A stretch of 64,000 nt of DNA, taken from assembly GCF_004339595.1 (NCBI RefSeq), contig NZ_SMFU01000007.1, positions 1,362,658 through 1,426,657 of the forward strand, read 5' to 3'. The position numbers were made by a program, and so were the translations under genes. Origin of the DNA: Marinobacterium mangrovicola (GTDB lineage Bacteria > Pseudomonadota > Gammaproteobacteria > Pseudomonadales > Balneatricaceae). This document shows, piece after piece, positions 16,245-25,314 of the stretch (positions are counted from its first letter, which is position 1; every line of letters starts with the position of its first letter). The notes under the pieces were generated by a model, which had not been told where the DNA came from, did not search any database, and saw nothing but the letters and a program-made list of their open reading frames with translations.

Positions 16245-16589
16245 GTGAGAAAAACCGATAAAAAGACCGAGAACGCCATACGCCTGGCATTAACCGAGGC
16301 CTGCGAGATCGCTCTGACCCGGTACCCTGGCTTTGAGTGGCTGACTCATCTGGTCGATTACAACCGCTTCCCCGAGTCGCTGACGGTGGTCTGTGTCTTT
16401 GACACAACTGCCAATCTGGCAAAGACCGACCAACAGGCGCTCAGTACACTTATTCAGGACAAGCTGGCCGCGATTGAAATCCGCGTTAAAAATCCGCGTC
16501 GACTGGTTCGCTTTGATTCCGAGGAAAGCTGCCTCGCTCAGCATGAAGGTCGCTGGCAGGAGCGACTGAGCCGGTTCACTGTCCACTGA
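16245..16589 (+). CDS. Conserved hypothetical protein, Fis-like name not supported
   Basis: 114 residues from GTG 16245, chosen because TTAGGA precedes it and because residues further upstream in the open frame lie inside the previous gene and look random. The protein is soluble, with segments IRLALTEACEIALTRYPGFEWLTHLVDYNRFPESLTVVCVF and a basic C-terminal part. I recognise no catalytic motif. It lies 40 bases after the coiled-coil gene and about 100 bases before csaA, so it may form a short operon with the former. Confidence 0.65.
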   Translation: MRKTDKKTENAIRLALTEACEIALTRYPGFEWLTHLVDYNRFPESLTVVCVFDTTANLAKTDQQALSTLIQDKLAAIEIRVKNPRRLVRFDSEESCLAQHEGRWQERLSRFTVH

Positions 16590-16686
16590 TAAGCCCCTCT
16601 CATACGCCCACAGATAGATCGGATGGAGTCAGGTGCTGTCGTCGTGCGCCCAGCAAACCCCAGCCAACTTGAATGAAGGGAGTGTT

Positions 16687-17025
16687 ATGGAACCTATAGA
16701 CTGGAGCGATTTTCAGAAGATCGATATCCGCGTTGGTACGATCGTCGAGGTAGAGGATTTTCCGGAAGCGCGCCGCCCGGCTTACAAGCTCAAGGTCGAC
16801 TTCGGTGAGGAGCTTGGCATCAAGAAATCCAGCGCCCAGATCACCGATCTGTATACGAAGGAGTCTCTGCTCGGCAAACAGGTGCTGGCGGTGGTGAACT
16901 TCCCGCCGAAGCAGATCGGCCCGATCATGTCCGAGTGCCTGGTGACCGGCCTGCACCGCCCCGATGGGTCGGTCGTGCTTTCCAGCGTGGATATGGACCT
17001 GCCCAACGGGGCTCGGCTGGCATAA
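16687..17025 (+). CDS. csaA: tRNA-binding protein, CsaA/YgjH type
   Basis: 112 residues from ATG 16687, preceded by AAGGGAG. The whole protein is one OB-fold tRNA-binding domain of the EMAP-II/Trbp111 type: it has DIRVGTIVEVEDFPEARRPAYKL, SSAQITDLY and LLGKQVLAVVNFPPKQIGP. This is the same fold as the C-terminal domain of some MetRS enzymes, here as a free protein that binds structured tRNA as a dimer. Its exact role is not established; Bacillus CsaA was linked to protein export. It is convergent with prpE. Confidence 0.9.
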   Translation: MEPIDWSDFQKIDIRVGTIVEVEDFPEARRPAYKLKVDFGEELGIKKSSAQITDLYTKESLLGKQVLAVVNFPPKQIGPIMSECLVTGLHRPDGSVVLSSVDMDLPNGARLA

Positions 17026-17081
17026 ACCGCTGAGCACTCTGGGCCAGCGTAGATTGACCCGCTTTGCGCGAACAAAACGCA

Positions 17082-17110
17082 TAAAAAAGCCGCGTCCTTA
17101 CAGACGCGGC
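17082..17110 (-). terminator. Rho-independent terminator of prpE
   Basis: On the minus strand GCCGCGTC and GACGCGGC form an eight-base-pair stem with a six-base loop, followed by TTTTTT. It lies about 42 bases after the prpE stop codon. Confidence 0.85.
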
Positions 17111-17151
17111 CCTAACACTCCGGTGATTAATCTTATTCTTATCAGCGCATC

Positions 17152-19047
17152 CTATGCGTGTTGCACCAATCCGTGGCCGTCCATGATCTCTTCAATCTCT
17201 GCCAGGCTCGCCGGATCATCGATGGTGGACGGAATGGTGTATTCCTGACCATCGGCGATCTGACGCAACAGCTTGCGCAGGATTTTGCCTGAGCGGGTTT
17301 TTGGCAGACGCTGTACGATGATCGCCCGGCGGAAGCAGGCGATCGGACCGATCTCCTTACGCACCATCGCAACCAGCTCGGTCTGCAGCTGCTCTTCATC
17401 CTCTTCGGCACCATCTTTCAGCAGCACCAGGCCGATCGGCTCCTGCCCTTTCAGCGGATCGTTGATACCGATCACCGCACACTCAGCCACGGCCGGATGC
17501 GCGGCTACGATCTCTTCCATCTCGCCGGTGGAGAGACGGTGGCCGGCCACGTTTATCACGTCATCGGTGCGCCCCATGATGAAGACGTAACCCTCTTCAT
17601 CCTTGTAACCGCCATCACCCGAGGTGTAGTAGCCGGGGAAGTCAGATAGATAGCCGGTGCGGAAACGCTCGAAGTCGCCCCAGATGGTCGGCAGGCAGCT
17701 CGGTGGCAGCGGCAGCTTCAGAGCGATGGAGCCTTGCTCGCCGGCTGGCAGTTCCTGGCCGTCGACACCGAGAATTTTGACGTTGAAACCCGGCACCGGC
17801 AGCGTGGACGAACCCGCCTTCGGCTCTTTCGGTTCGATACCCATCAGGTTACCGCAGATGGCCCAGCCGGTTTCGGTCTGCCACCAGTGATCAACGACCG
17901 GCTTGCCGGTTTTAGCGACGGTCCAGTCATAGGTAGGTGGGTCCAGACGTTCGCCAGCCATAAAGATGGTCTGTAGTGAAGACAGATCGTATTTGTTGAT
18001 CTGTTCCGCTTCCGGGTCTTCCTTCTTGATGGCACGGAAGGCGGTCGGTGCGGCAAACAGCGCCTTCGCCTTGTACTCTTCAACCACGCGCCAGAAAGCG
18101 CCGGCGTCCGGAGTGCGTACCGGCTTGCCCTCGTAAACGATGGTGGTGCAACCGGCCAGCAGCGGGCCATAGACGATATAGGAATGGCCAACAACCCAGC
18201 CCACATCCGAAGCGGCCCAGAACACGTCGCCCGGCTGCATGTTGTAGATCGCCTTCATGGAGTATTTCAGTGCCACGGCGTGACCGCCGTTATCACGCAC
18301 TACCCCTTTCGGCTTGCCGGTGGTACCTGAGGTGTAAAGGATATAGAGCGGATCGGTGCCTTTGACCGGCACGCAGTCGGCTGGCTCGGCCTTTTCCATC
18401 TCGAGCGCCCAGTCCAGATCGCGGCCTTCCGTCAGATTGGCGATCGCCTGTTCGCGCTGCAGGATGATGCAGGCATCCGGTTTGTGCGCCGACATCTCGA
18501 TCGCCTGATCCAGCATCGGCTTGTACTCGATTACTTTGGCGACTTCGACACCGCAGGAGGCAGACACCACCACCTTGGGCTCCGCATCGTCGATACGTAC
18601 CGCGAGTTCATGGGGCGCAAAGCCACCGAATACAACGGAGTGGATCGCACCGAGACGCGCCACTGCCAGCATGGCGATCAGCGCTTCCGGTATCATCGGC
18701 ATGTAGAGCACAACCCGGTCGCCCTTGGTCACGCCCTGCGCCTTAAGCACGCCGGCAAAGCAGGCAACCTGATCGCGCATCTCGCGGTAGGTCAGCTGGC
18801 TTTTAGTGCTGGTAACGGGGGAATCATAGATAAGAGCTGCCTGGTCGCCCCGACCATTCTCAACATGATAATCCAGCGCCATGTAGGCAGTGTTCATCTC
18901 ACCATCGGCGAACCAGCGGTAGATGCCGTTTTCATCAGTAGAGAGGATCGTTTGGGGTTGGGTGTACCAGGGAAGATCAGACGCTTTTTCCGCCCAGAAA
19001 CCTTCCGGATTCTCGACAGACTTGCTGTATTCGGCTTGGTAGGACAT
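17152..19047 (-). CDS. prpE: Propionyl-CoA synthetase (PrpE-like acyl-CoA synthetase)
   Basis: 631 residues, the usual PrpE length. It belongs to the AMP-forming acyl-CoA synthetases: P-loop YTSGTTGKPKGVVRD (about 235-249), WWQTETGWAICGN (about 390), YYTSGDGG and the C-terminal lysine motif PKTRSGKILRKLL (near 590), whose Lys is a common acetylation site. It makes propionyl-CoA from propionate, ATP and CoA; acetate may also be used. PrpE and acetyl-CoA synthetase are hard to separate by eye, but GVVRDNGGHAVAL is typical of PrpE. No prpBCD genes are adjacent. It has its own terminator and a 458-base upstream gap. Confidence 0.88.
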   Translation of the reverse strand: MSYQAEYSKSVENPEGFWAEKASDLPWYTQPQTILSTDENGIYRWFADGEMNTAYMALDYHVENGRGDQAALIYDSPVTSTKSQLTYREMRDQVACFAGVLKAQGVTKGDRVVLYMPMIPEALIAMLAVARLGAIHSVVFGGFAPHELAVRIDDAEPKVVVSASCGVEVAKVIEYKPMLDQAIEMSAHKPDACIILQREQAIANLTEGRDLDWALEMEKAEPADCVPVKGTDPLYILYTSGTTGKPKGVVRDNGGHAVALKYSMKAIYNMQPGDVFWAASDVGWVVGHSYIVYGPLLAGCTTIVYEGKPVRTPDAGAFWRVVEEYKAKALFAAPTAFRAIKKEDPEAEQINKYDLSSLQTIFMAGERLDPPTYDWTVAKTGKPVVDHWWQTETGWAICGNLMGIEPKEPKAGSSTLPVPGFNVKILGVDGQELPAGEQGSIALKLPLPPSCLPTIWGDFERFRTGYLSDFPGYYTSGDGGYKDEEGYVFIMGRTDDVINVAGHRLSTGEMEEIVAAHPAVAECAVIGINDPLKGQEPIGLVLLKDGAEEDEEQLQTELVAMVRKEIGPIACFRRAIIVQRLPKTRSGKILRKLLRQIADGQEYTIPSTIDDPASLAEIEEIMDGHGLVQHA

Positions 19048-19505
19048 GACACAGGTCCCTTTTATCTAATTGTTAGACGCTGAATTTGTCAGGGGTATTA
19101 TGATTTATTGTTGACACATCCCCATCGTCGCCATGCCACTGTAGCTAAAGAATTGGATAAAAGAGATACGACAAAAGGCGTAATTTTTGTATGCATTATC
19201 AACAAATACTGCAACTGCAGTAATCAGAGCGTGATTTCGGTGACCGACGTCAATTTTTCTACCCTATTCATGAAAGAGGCAAAGTGTCGACACTTTAACA
19301 ATCTACCCGCTAACCCAGACACTTCGGCCTTCGTCTCGGAAAACACCAGCGCCGACAAATCCACAGATACTCTCACCGGGCCCCCAGCAACCCGATGAGC
19401 ACGCCCCCCATCCATTGCAACAACGGCTGCTTAAATAGTCTCTTGTCATAGATAAACCCCTACCGCTATGCTCCTAAAAACAACGTTTGTGATGGGCAAC
19501 AGTTA
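19048..19505. other. Intergenic region between divergent prpE and a GGDEF gene
   Basis: 458 bases with no convincing gene; a 96-codon plus-strand frame (19108-19398) has no RBS and no recognisable sequence. It should contain the prpE promoter (AT-rich at 19085-19110) and that of the GGDEF gene. No strong inverted repeat was found. Confidence 0.45.
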
Positions 19506-21185
19506 ATGGGTCTCGGTTGGGTTTCAGCGCTGGTGGGTATTGCGGTTCTTGCCGGCGTTACGGTCAGAAAACGGGCCTCTATGCCCCCCGCCGACGTACC
19601 GCTGACGGACCATCTCACTCAGGCGATCCTGCGCATAGAAGCCGACGGCCTTATCAGCTACGCCAACCCCGCTGCCGCCCGCCTGCTCGGCTACGAGCTG
19701 AGTGCGCTGATAGGCCTCAGTGTTGAAGCCCTGGTACCTGAGCAGCACCGTCATCATCACGACCACTGGCGCAAGGCATTCAACCAGTCCGGTCGTTCAC
19801 GCCCCATGAATCAGCTCGGCTCTCTAATCGCCCGTCACCAGTCGGGCCGTGCAATCCCCGTGCATATCGAACTCTCTTCAATTCCAGGCCCTGCTTCTAA
19901 ACGGGTTGTTCTGGCTACGCTGATCCCCCGAGACGATAACGCCGTGGTAATGGAGCAGCTGCAGCAGGATGCCGGTGTCGGCACCTGGGAATGGGACCGT
20001 GAAAAGGACCAACTCAGCTGGTCAGAGGGCGTCTATGCCATGTTTGGCCTGGATCCGAACAAGTTCGAAGCCAGCTATGAAGCGTATATCAGCGTGGTAC
20101 ATCCCGAAGACCGAGAATCAGTAACGCGCCACGTTAACGCTTCAATGGAAAACAACGAAGCCTACGAAATCGAGTACCGAATTATCCGCGACGGCGAAAC
20201 CCGCCATCTGCTGGAGCGCAATTACCTGCATCCCGATAGCGATGGCGTGATCCGTCATATGTGGGGCAGCATTCTCGATATCACCGATAAGCGCCGCTCC
20301 CAAAGACGGCTGCAACTGGCAGAAACCGTATTCAGCCACTGCGCTGAGGCTATTCTGGTGTTTGATGAACAGCAGCAACTGGTGCGCACCAACCGCGCAT
20401 TGCTGGATATGATCCACTGCAATGAGGAGCAGGCCAGCAGCCTCAGTGTATCCGCGCTGCTCAGCCGGCCCGACTTCTCCGCACCGCTTGATCTGGCGAC
20501 ACTGCTGGAAAACACCAGCGGCCAGGAATGGCGGGGCGAACTGCTGCTGTTATCCCGCGCCGGAGAACCTGTGCCTGTTCTCGCATCGCTGGTCCGGCAG
20601 GAAACCGCCGAAGAGCAGCACCGCCCGTACATTCTGGTCTGCACCGATATCCGACAGCTCAAAGCCCAGCAGGCCAGGTTGCGTCATCAGGCGATGCACG
20701 ATGTGCTGACCGGACTGCCGAACCGGCGTCTGTTTGCCGAGCACCTGGAAAAGACGATCGCCGCCAGCAAACGCTCCGGCAAGCGGCTTGCGGTGATCTA
20801 TATCGACCTGGATGGTTTCAAGAATATCAACGACACCTATGGCCATGAGGCGGGCGATACGCTGCTAAGGGAGATCGCTAGCCGACTCCGGTCGCTGATT
20901 CGTGAAAGCGACACCCTGGCGCGCATCGGTGGCGATGAATTCGCCCTCATCCTGCCGGAATGTGGCAATGACGAGATGCTGGAAGAGGTACTGGAACGTT
21001 TGGTCAGCCACGGCGCCTATCAATTCAATCAGCTGGCGGTCACCCTGAGCCTGGGTGCTGTCTGTTACCCGGACCACAGCCGGGAGAGCACCGAACTGCT
21101 GATCCTCGCCGACCAGACCATGTACCGTGCCAAATACAGCGGCAAGAACCGATACCTGTATGAGCGTAAAGGCTGCAGCGATTAG
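19506..21185 (+). CDS. Membrane-anchored PAS-PAS-GGDEF diguanylate cyclase
   Basis: 559 residues. One short N-terminal membrane segment (about 3-20) is followed by PAS domains (about 37-140, 150-260 and possibly 265-385) and a GGDEF domain (about 395-556). The active-site loop is intact (GGDEF, near residues 475-479), preceded by RESD, the RxxD inhibitory site. It should make cyclic di-GMP and be product-inhibited. No EAL domain follows. HDVLTGLPNRRLF marks the GGDEF start. The ribosome-binding site is weak, so the start is moderately sure. Confidence 0.9.
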   Translation: MGLGWVSALVGIAVLAGVTVRKRASMPPADVPLTDHLTQAILRIEADGLISYANPAAARLLGYELSALIGLSVEALVPEQHRHHHDHWRKAFNQSGRSRPMNQLGSLIARHQSGRAIPVHIELSSIPGPASKRVVLATLIPRDDNAVVMEQLQQDAGVGTWEWDREKDQLSWSEGVYAMFGLDPNKFEASYEAYISVVHPEDRESVTRHVNASMENNEAYEIEYRIIRDGETRHLLERNYLHPDSDGVIRHMWGSILDITDKRRSQRRLQLAETVFSHCAEAILVFDEQQQLVRTNRALLDMIHCNEEQASSLSVSALLSRPDFSAPLDLATLLENTSGQEWRGELLLLSRAGEPVPVLASLVRQETAEEQHRPYILVCTDIRQLKAQQARLRHQAMHDVLTGLPNRRLFAEHLEKTIAASKRSGKRLAVIYIDLDGFKNINDTYGHEAGDTLLREIASRLRSLIRESDTLARIGGDEFALILPECGNDEMLEEVLERLVSHGAYQFNQLAVTLSLGAVCYPDHSRESTELLILADQTMYRAKYSGKNRYLYERKGCSD

Positions 21186-21646
21186 AGCGTCAGCTCGTAA
21201 TGGAGGAATTCACAATCCTCCTGATAACCTTCGGACTTGTAGAGCCGCTGAGCGACTCTGTTGCTCCTGGCGGTAAACAGCTCCACCAGGCAGCACTCTT
21301 CAGCAGCTGCGACCTCCCTGACATGCCTCAGCAACGCCCTGCCAGCACCTAGCCCTCGAGCCTCTTGCACCACATACAGATCGCTCAACAGCCAGCTTGG
21401 CCTGCACTCAAGTGAGGCGAAACCCGGGTAGCACTGCACGAAACCACAGATCTCCGCCCCCTTTCGCGCAACAAAAAGAGAGCTATCACCCGCAGCCAGC
21501 CGTGCGCCGATAAAGCGCTCGGCTTTATCCCTGTCCGCCGGGTAACCGTAAAACTGGCGATATTGATCAAACAACTGGGCCAGAGCGGCTCTATCGGTGT
21601 CACGTGCGGGCTGTATTTCGATACCGCTGGATCTAACACGCTGCAT
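21182..21646 (-). CDS. GNAT-family N-acetyltransferase
   Basis: 154 residues, one GNAT domain. The acetyl-CoA-binding motif A reads LYVVQEARGLGAGRALLRHV (about 91-110), with the RGxGxGxxL core. It transfers an acetyl group to an amine; the substrate is unknown. It converges on the GGDEF gene, overlapping its end by four bases. Confidence 0.88.
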   Translation of the reverse strand: MQRVRSSGIEIQPARDTDRAALAQLFDQYRQFYGYPADRDKAERFIGARLAAGDSSLFVARKGAEICGFVQCYPGFASLECRPSWLLSDLYVVQEARGLGAGRALLRHVREVAAAEECCLVELFTARSNRVAQRLYKSEGYQEDCEFLHYELTL

Positions 21647-21826
21647 ACTTCGCTCCTGAAGGTTTGCAAGAAATCTAACACAGCGAGAGTGCTGCCGCTG
21701 AACGCCTTAGCGCTTGAGCCAAGCCATTAGCTCATTACCCAAACAAGCCGCCTGCGCTTTACCCCAACCTGCTGCAACTGCTAAAACCTTGCATTCAAGC
21801 CGCACGCAGAAAACAGGGAGATTCTG

Positions 21827-22861
21827 ATGAACAACCGTATTCTGGAGATCCACGGTATAGATCCGCGTATCAAGGCAACCTTCGGCGCCCTGCCGCCCAA
21901 CAACATGCGCGATTTCGACAGCCGTGAAGATCTGATCGGCGCCGCGAACAGCGACAAGGCCAACGCTACCCGCGCTTTGTTCAATCAGTTTCTCGAGGCT
22001 AACGATAGCCCGGCGATCTCTCCGGATAGCGGACTGTTGATCCAGGATTACCAGTTCACCTCTCAGCCTGACGGCAACCGCTGTAACCTGCGCTTCATCC
22101 GCCCGGATACTGGCGAACGCCTGCCCTGCGTTTACTACATCCACGGTGGCGGTATGCAGTTCATGTCCTGCTATGACGGTAACTACCGCGCCTGGGGCAA
22201 GCTGCTCGCGCGCAGAGGTGTGGCAGTGGCCATGGTGGATTTCCGTAATGCGGTCGTGCCCTCCTCGGTACCGGAGATCGCGCCTTTCCCCGCCGGGTTG
22301 AACGACTGTGTCAGTGGACTGGAGTGGCTCTGGCAGGAACATGCTGCACTGAATATCGACCCTGCCCAGGTGGTGATTTCCGGCGAAAGCGGCGGCGGTA
22401 ACCTGGCGATCGCAACGACCATGAAGCTTAAGCAGATGGGGCAGCTGGACCGAATCAAGGGACTGTTTGCGCTCTGCCCCTATATTGCCGGCGAGTGGCC
22501 TCAGGCAAAGTACCCCTCCTCATCGGCGCTGAATGGCGTCATGCTGGAGCTGGATAACAACCAGGGAAGAGTCGGCTACGGCATAGAAGCCTTTGAACAG
22601 AAGAACCCGCTGGCCTGGCCGGGGTTTGCCACTGAAGAGGATGTGACCGGCTTCCCGCCCACGGTGATCAGCGTTAACGAATTCGACCCGCTGAAAGATG
22701 AGGGGATCGAGTTCTATCGACTGCTGTTGCGGGCCGGGGTGCCGAATGTGCGCTGTCGCGAAGTAAAGGGCACGATTCACGGAACCGAGCTGTTCCCGAT
22801 GGTGTGCCCGGAGATCTCGGCGGACACGGCGGCATGTCTGGTGGACTTCTGCCGCCGCTAA
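21827..22861 (+). CDS. Alpha/beta-hydrolase, hormone-sensitive-lipase type esterase
   Basis: 344 residues. HSL-family marks are clear: the oxyanion-hole HGGG (near residue 106), the nucleophile elbow GESGGGN (about 187-193), the acid in EFDPLKDEG (near 286) and the base histidine in TIHGTE (near 318). It probably hydrolyses short-chain esters. The start is well placed (AGGGAGATTCTG before ATG). It is convergent with the PepSY-flavoprotein gene, nine bases apart. Confidence 0.9.
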   Translation: MNNRILEIHGIDPRIKATFGALPPNNMRDFDSREDLIGAANSDKANATRALFNQFLEANDSPAISPDSGLLIQDYQFTSQPDGNRCNLRFIRPDTGERLPCVYYIHGGGMQFMSCYDGNYRAWGKLLARRGVAVAMVDFRNAVVPSSVPEIAPFPAGLNDCVSGLEWLWQEHAALNIDPAQVVISGESGGGNLAIATTMKLKQMGQLDRIKGLFALCPYIAGEWPQAKYPSSSALNGVMLELDNNQGRVGYGIEAFEQKNPLAWPGFATEEDVTGFPPTVISVNEFDPLKDEGIEFYRLLLRAGVPNVRCREVKGTIHGTELFPMVCPEISADTAACLVDFCRR

Positions 22862-22870
22862 TCCAACCAA

Positions 22871-25039
22871 TCAGTCGAAAAGATCGCGGCTGATGGAGCC
22901 CGCTACAACCAAGCTGTCCAGTTTCTGCCGGGCAGCCGTCTCATCAAGGCCGTAGCGTTCGGCGATCAGGACGATAAAGGCCTCATCGGCGCTGCGGCCC
23001 AGGGTGGATGCACGGCCACAGATATAGACTCGGGCGCCCTTCTCGATCCACTCCATGACATCGCTGCCGGCCTCTCTGAGACGGTCGGTGACATAATGAC
23101 GATCTTCCGGATCCCGGGAGAAAGCGGTATCCAATCGTGAAATCACACCGGAACCTTGCCAGTCAGCCAACTCCTGGGCATAGAGATAATCGCCATTACG
23201 AAAGCGGTTGCCGAACATCAGCCAGACCGGCCCGGCATTTTTGATCGCTGCACGCTGCTCGATAAAGCCGATAAAGGGAGCAATACCGCAACCTGCCGCG
23301 ATCAGGATGATCGGGGTGCTGACATCCTGTGGCGGGTTGAAACGTTCATTATGTGCCACCTGCACACGGCGCTTTTCGCCGGGCTGAAGATTCAGACAAA
23401 GATCGCTACTGGCGCGACCCAGCACCTCTTTCCCCTGTTCATCCTGATAGCTCAGCAGGGAGACACTCAGGCGAATACGGCCCGGTGTAACCGCAGAATC
23501 GGAACCGATGGAGTAACTGCGCGGACGCTCGCCTTCACCGGGCTGATGCATCAGCAGGTCACCGGGTTTGAAGCTGACATTTTCCGGCACCTGCAGCTCA
23601 ATGCTGTAGTTCGCAGGGCAGCTTTCATGCTGAGTCTGATCGAGCTGTTTACGGCCAACCAGCACCGCGTCCTGGCCGGTATCGACCGCATCGACAGCAG
23701 CACCATCCACATCAAGTTTCCAGCCAAAACGCTGCGACAAACCGTTCAGCCAGTCACGCCAGGGCTGTTCCGGTGACTGATCCACTTTAACCGGTGCCTC
23801 CAGTTCATCGGCACCCGCCTCAAGCAGTGCACGGCGCAGTTTCATACCACCGCCGCAGAAGTCGTCATAACGGCTGTCACCCAGAGCGACGATACTGAAT
23901 TTAGCCCCCGCCATCGCTCCAGCATTCAAAGCGGATGCCCAGCCGCGGGTGTTCTCCGGCAGCTCACCTTCACCGGTGGTGGAGGCCAGCACCAGCACCT
24001 GATCGTAACGCTGCCACTGTGCCGGACCGAAAGCCGCCAGACCGCCAAAGTCCACCGGGATATGACGACGTTTGAAGCAATCCAGCGTGGTTTCCGCCAA
24101 ACGCTGGGCAGTGCCGGTCTGAGAGGCGTAGACAATGAGGGTTTTCGCGCCTTCGCTGAGGCTTACCTTGCGCCCAGCCGCACGGCGGCGATACCAACTA
24201 ATAAAGCCGGTTACACTGAGGCCCAAAAGCAGTGCTCCGGCGACAAAGTTCAGCCAACCCGACCAGGCGCCAGCCCAGGTACCCTCATGCAAAGACTTGG
24301 AAGAAAACTGCTGCGGCTGTAAAAGATGAACCTCTGAGGCTGTCACCAAAAGCGTTTGATCTGCGGTAGAAAGCATCACCGAGCCAAATTTGAATCGGCG
24401 CGCGCTCTCCAGCGTAGAGAGATCCACCCGGTCTCCGGCAAGCCGCAGTGCGTCAGTCAGCTTAACGGTTTCATGCCGTCCCGGGCTGATCGGTAGCGGC
24501 GTCTGCCAGATATGCTGCGTCATCATGACGCCGGTGAGTGGCAACAGCAGCGCCAGCGGAAACAACCAGGCCCCCAGCTGGTGATGCCAACCGATCAGCG
24601 TCTTGCGAAACTTCGGCCAGCCCAGAAAAATGCCGGCAACGACAATTCCAAGCATCGCCCAGGTGGCGATTTCAATAAACCAACCCAAGCCCAGCAACAA
24701 CGATTTGTGGAAGGATTTGGTCACTCCAAAAACCTCCGCCGCAACATCGCTCTCACCGGGGAGTTGTTCCCCCGTCCGCAGATCCACAACGCCCATCGGC
24801 CCCAGATTCCAGGCGGTTTCGCCGGCACGACTGAGGCTACGCACACTCTGCTCCGGGTCCATCGATTCGAGTGCCGCTGTCAATGCCGTGGTATCCACGG
24901 CCGTCTGATAGCTCACGGCTCCACCACCCTCAACCACAGGCTTAAGCGCAAGCACCATCCCGCTGACAATGATAAGAACGAAAACTGGAAACAACACCAG
25001 TCCGATCCAGCGGTGCAGCTGCAGTAACAGAGCTTTCAT
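22871..25039 (-). CDS. PepSY-flavodoxin-FAD/NADPH reductase fusion, membrane flavoprotein
   Basis: 722 residues. Residues about 1-295 are a PepSY-associated membrane region with four helices (LLLQLHRWIGLVLFPVFVL at the start). A flavodoxin domain follows (about 305-440; TLIVYASQTGTAQRLAETTL), then a ferredoxin-NADP reductase module (about 470-722) with RPRSYSIGS for FAD binding, IAAGCGIAPFIGF and a C-terminal NADPH part. The layout is like a sulfite or cytochrome P450 reductase set on membrane anchors, so it should pass electrons from NADPH to a membrane or periplasmic acceptor. Related proteins are often linked to iron-siderophore reduction; no siderophore gene is adjacent. Confidence 0.88.
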   Translation of the reverse strand: MKALLLQLHRWIGLVLFPVFVLIIVSGMVLALKPVVEGGGAVSYQTAVDTTALTAALESMDPEQSVRSLSRAGETAWNLGPMGVVDLRTGEQLPGESDVAAEVFGVTKSFHKSLLLGLGWFIEIATWAMLGIVVAGIFLGWPKFRKTLIGWHHQLGAWLFPLALLLPLTGVMMTQHIWQTPLPISPGRHETVKLTDALRLAGDRVDLSTLESARRFKFGSVMLSTADQTLLVTASEVHLLQPQQFSSKSLHEGTWAGAWSGWLNFVAGALLLGLSVTGFISWYRRRAAGRKVSLSEGAKTLIVYASQTGTAQRLAETTLDCFKRRHIPVDFGGLAAFGPAQWQRYDQVLVLASTTGEGELPENTRGWASALNAGAMAGAKFSIVALGDSRYDDFCGGGMKLRRALLEAGADELEAPVKVDQSPEQPWRDWLNGLSQRFGWKLDVDGAAVDAVDTGQDAVLVGRKQLDQTQHESCPANYSIELQVPENVSFKPGDLLMHQPGEGERPRSYSIGSDSAVTPGRIRLSVSLLSYQDEQGKEVLGRASSDLCLNLQPGEKRRVQVAHNERFNPPQDVSTPIILIAAGCGIAPFIGFIEQRAAIKNAGPVWLMFGNRFRNGDYLYAQELADWQGSGVISRLDTAFSRDPEDRHYVTDRLREAGSDVMEWIEKGARVYICGRASTLGRSADEAFIVLIAERYGLDETAARQKLDSLVVAGSISRDLFD

Positions 25040-25314
25040 ACTTTCTATCCCTGGTAATACGTTGATTAATCTACATTCCCCGATATTTTAAAGGGATTAC
25101 TAATTAAGCTGCGTAAAATGAACGTAAAGTTGGGTTAAGATTCAGTGATCTAGGCTGATTATGGACATCGCCAAGCGGGCCCAAACGAAGACTGACAGAT
25201 CACTGTTGCGGTGCCATTTTCTAGATAGAGAGGAGTTGCCGGCGACTGCCCTCAACCCGTCCGACATAAGCGCAGAACAACACTAAGACAGACCTTTAGA
25301 CTAGGGAAAGCCAA

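Noticed and set aside
19108-19398. 96-codon frame upstream of the GGDEF gene
   Set aside because: No RBS, odd composition and no family resemblance.
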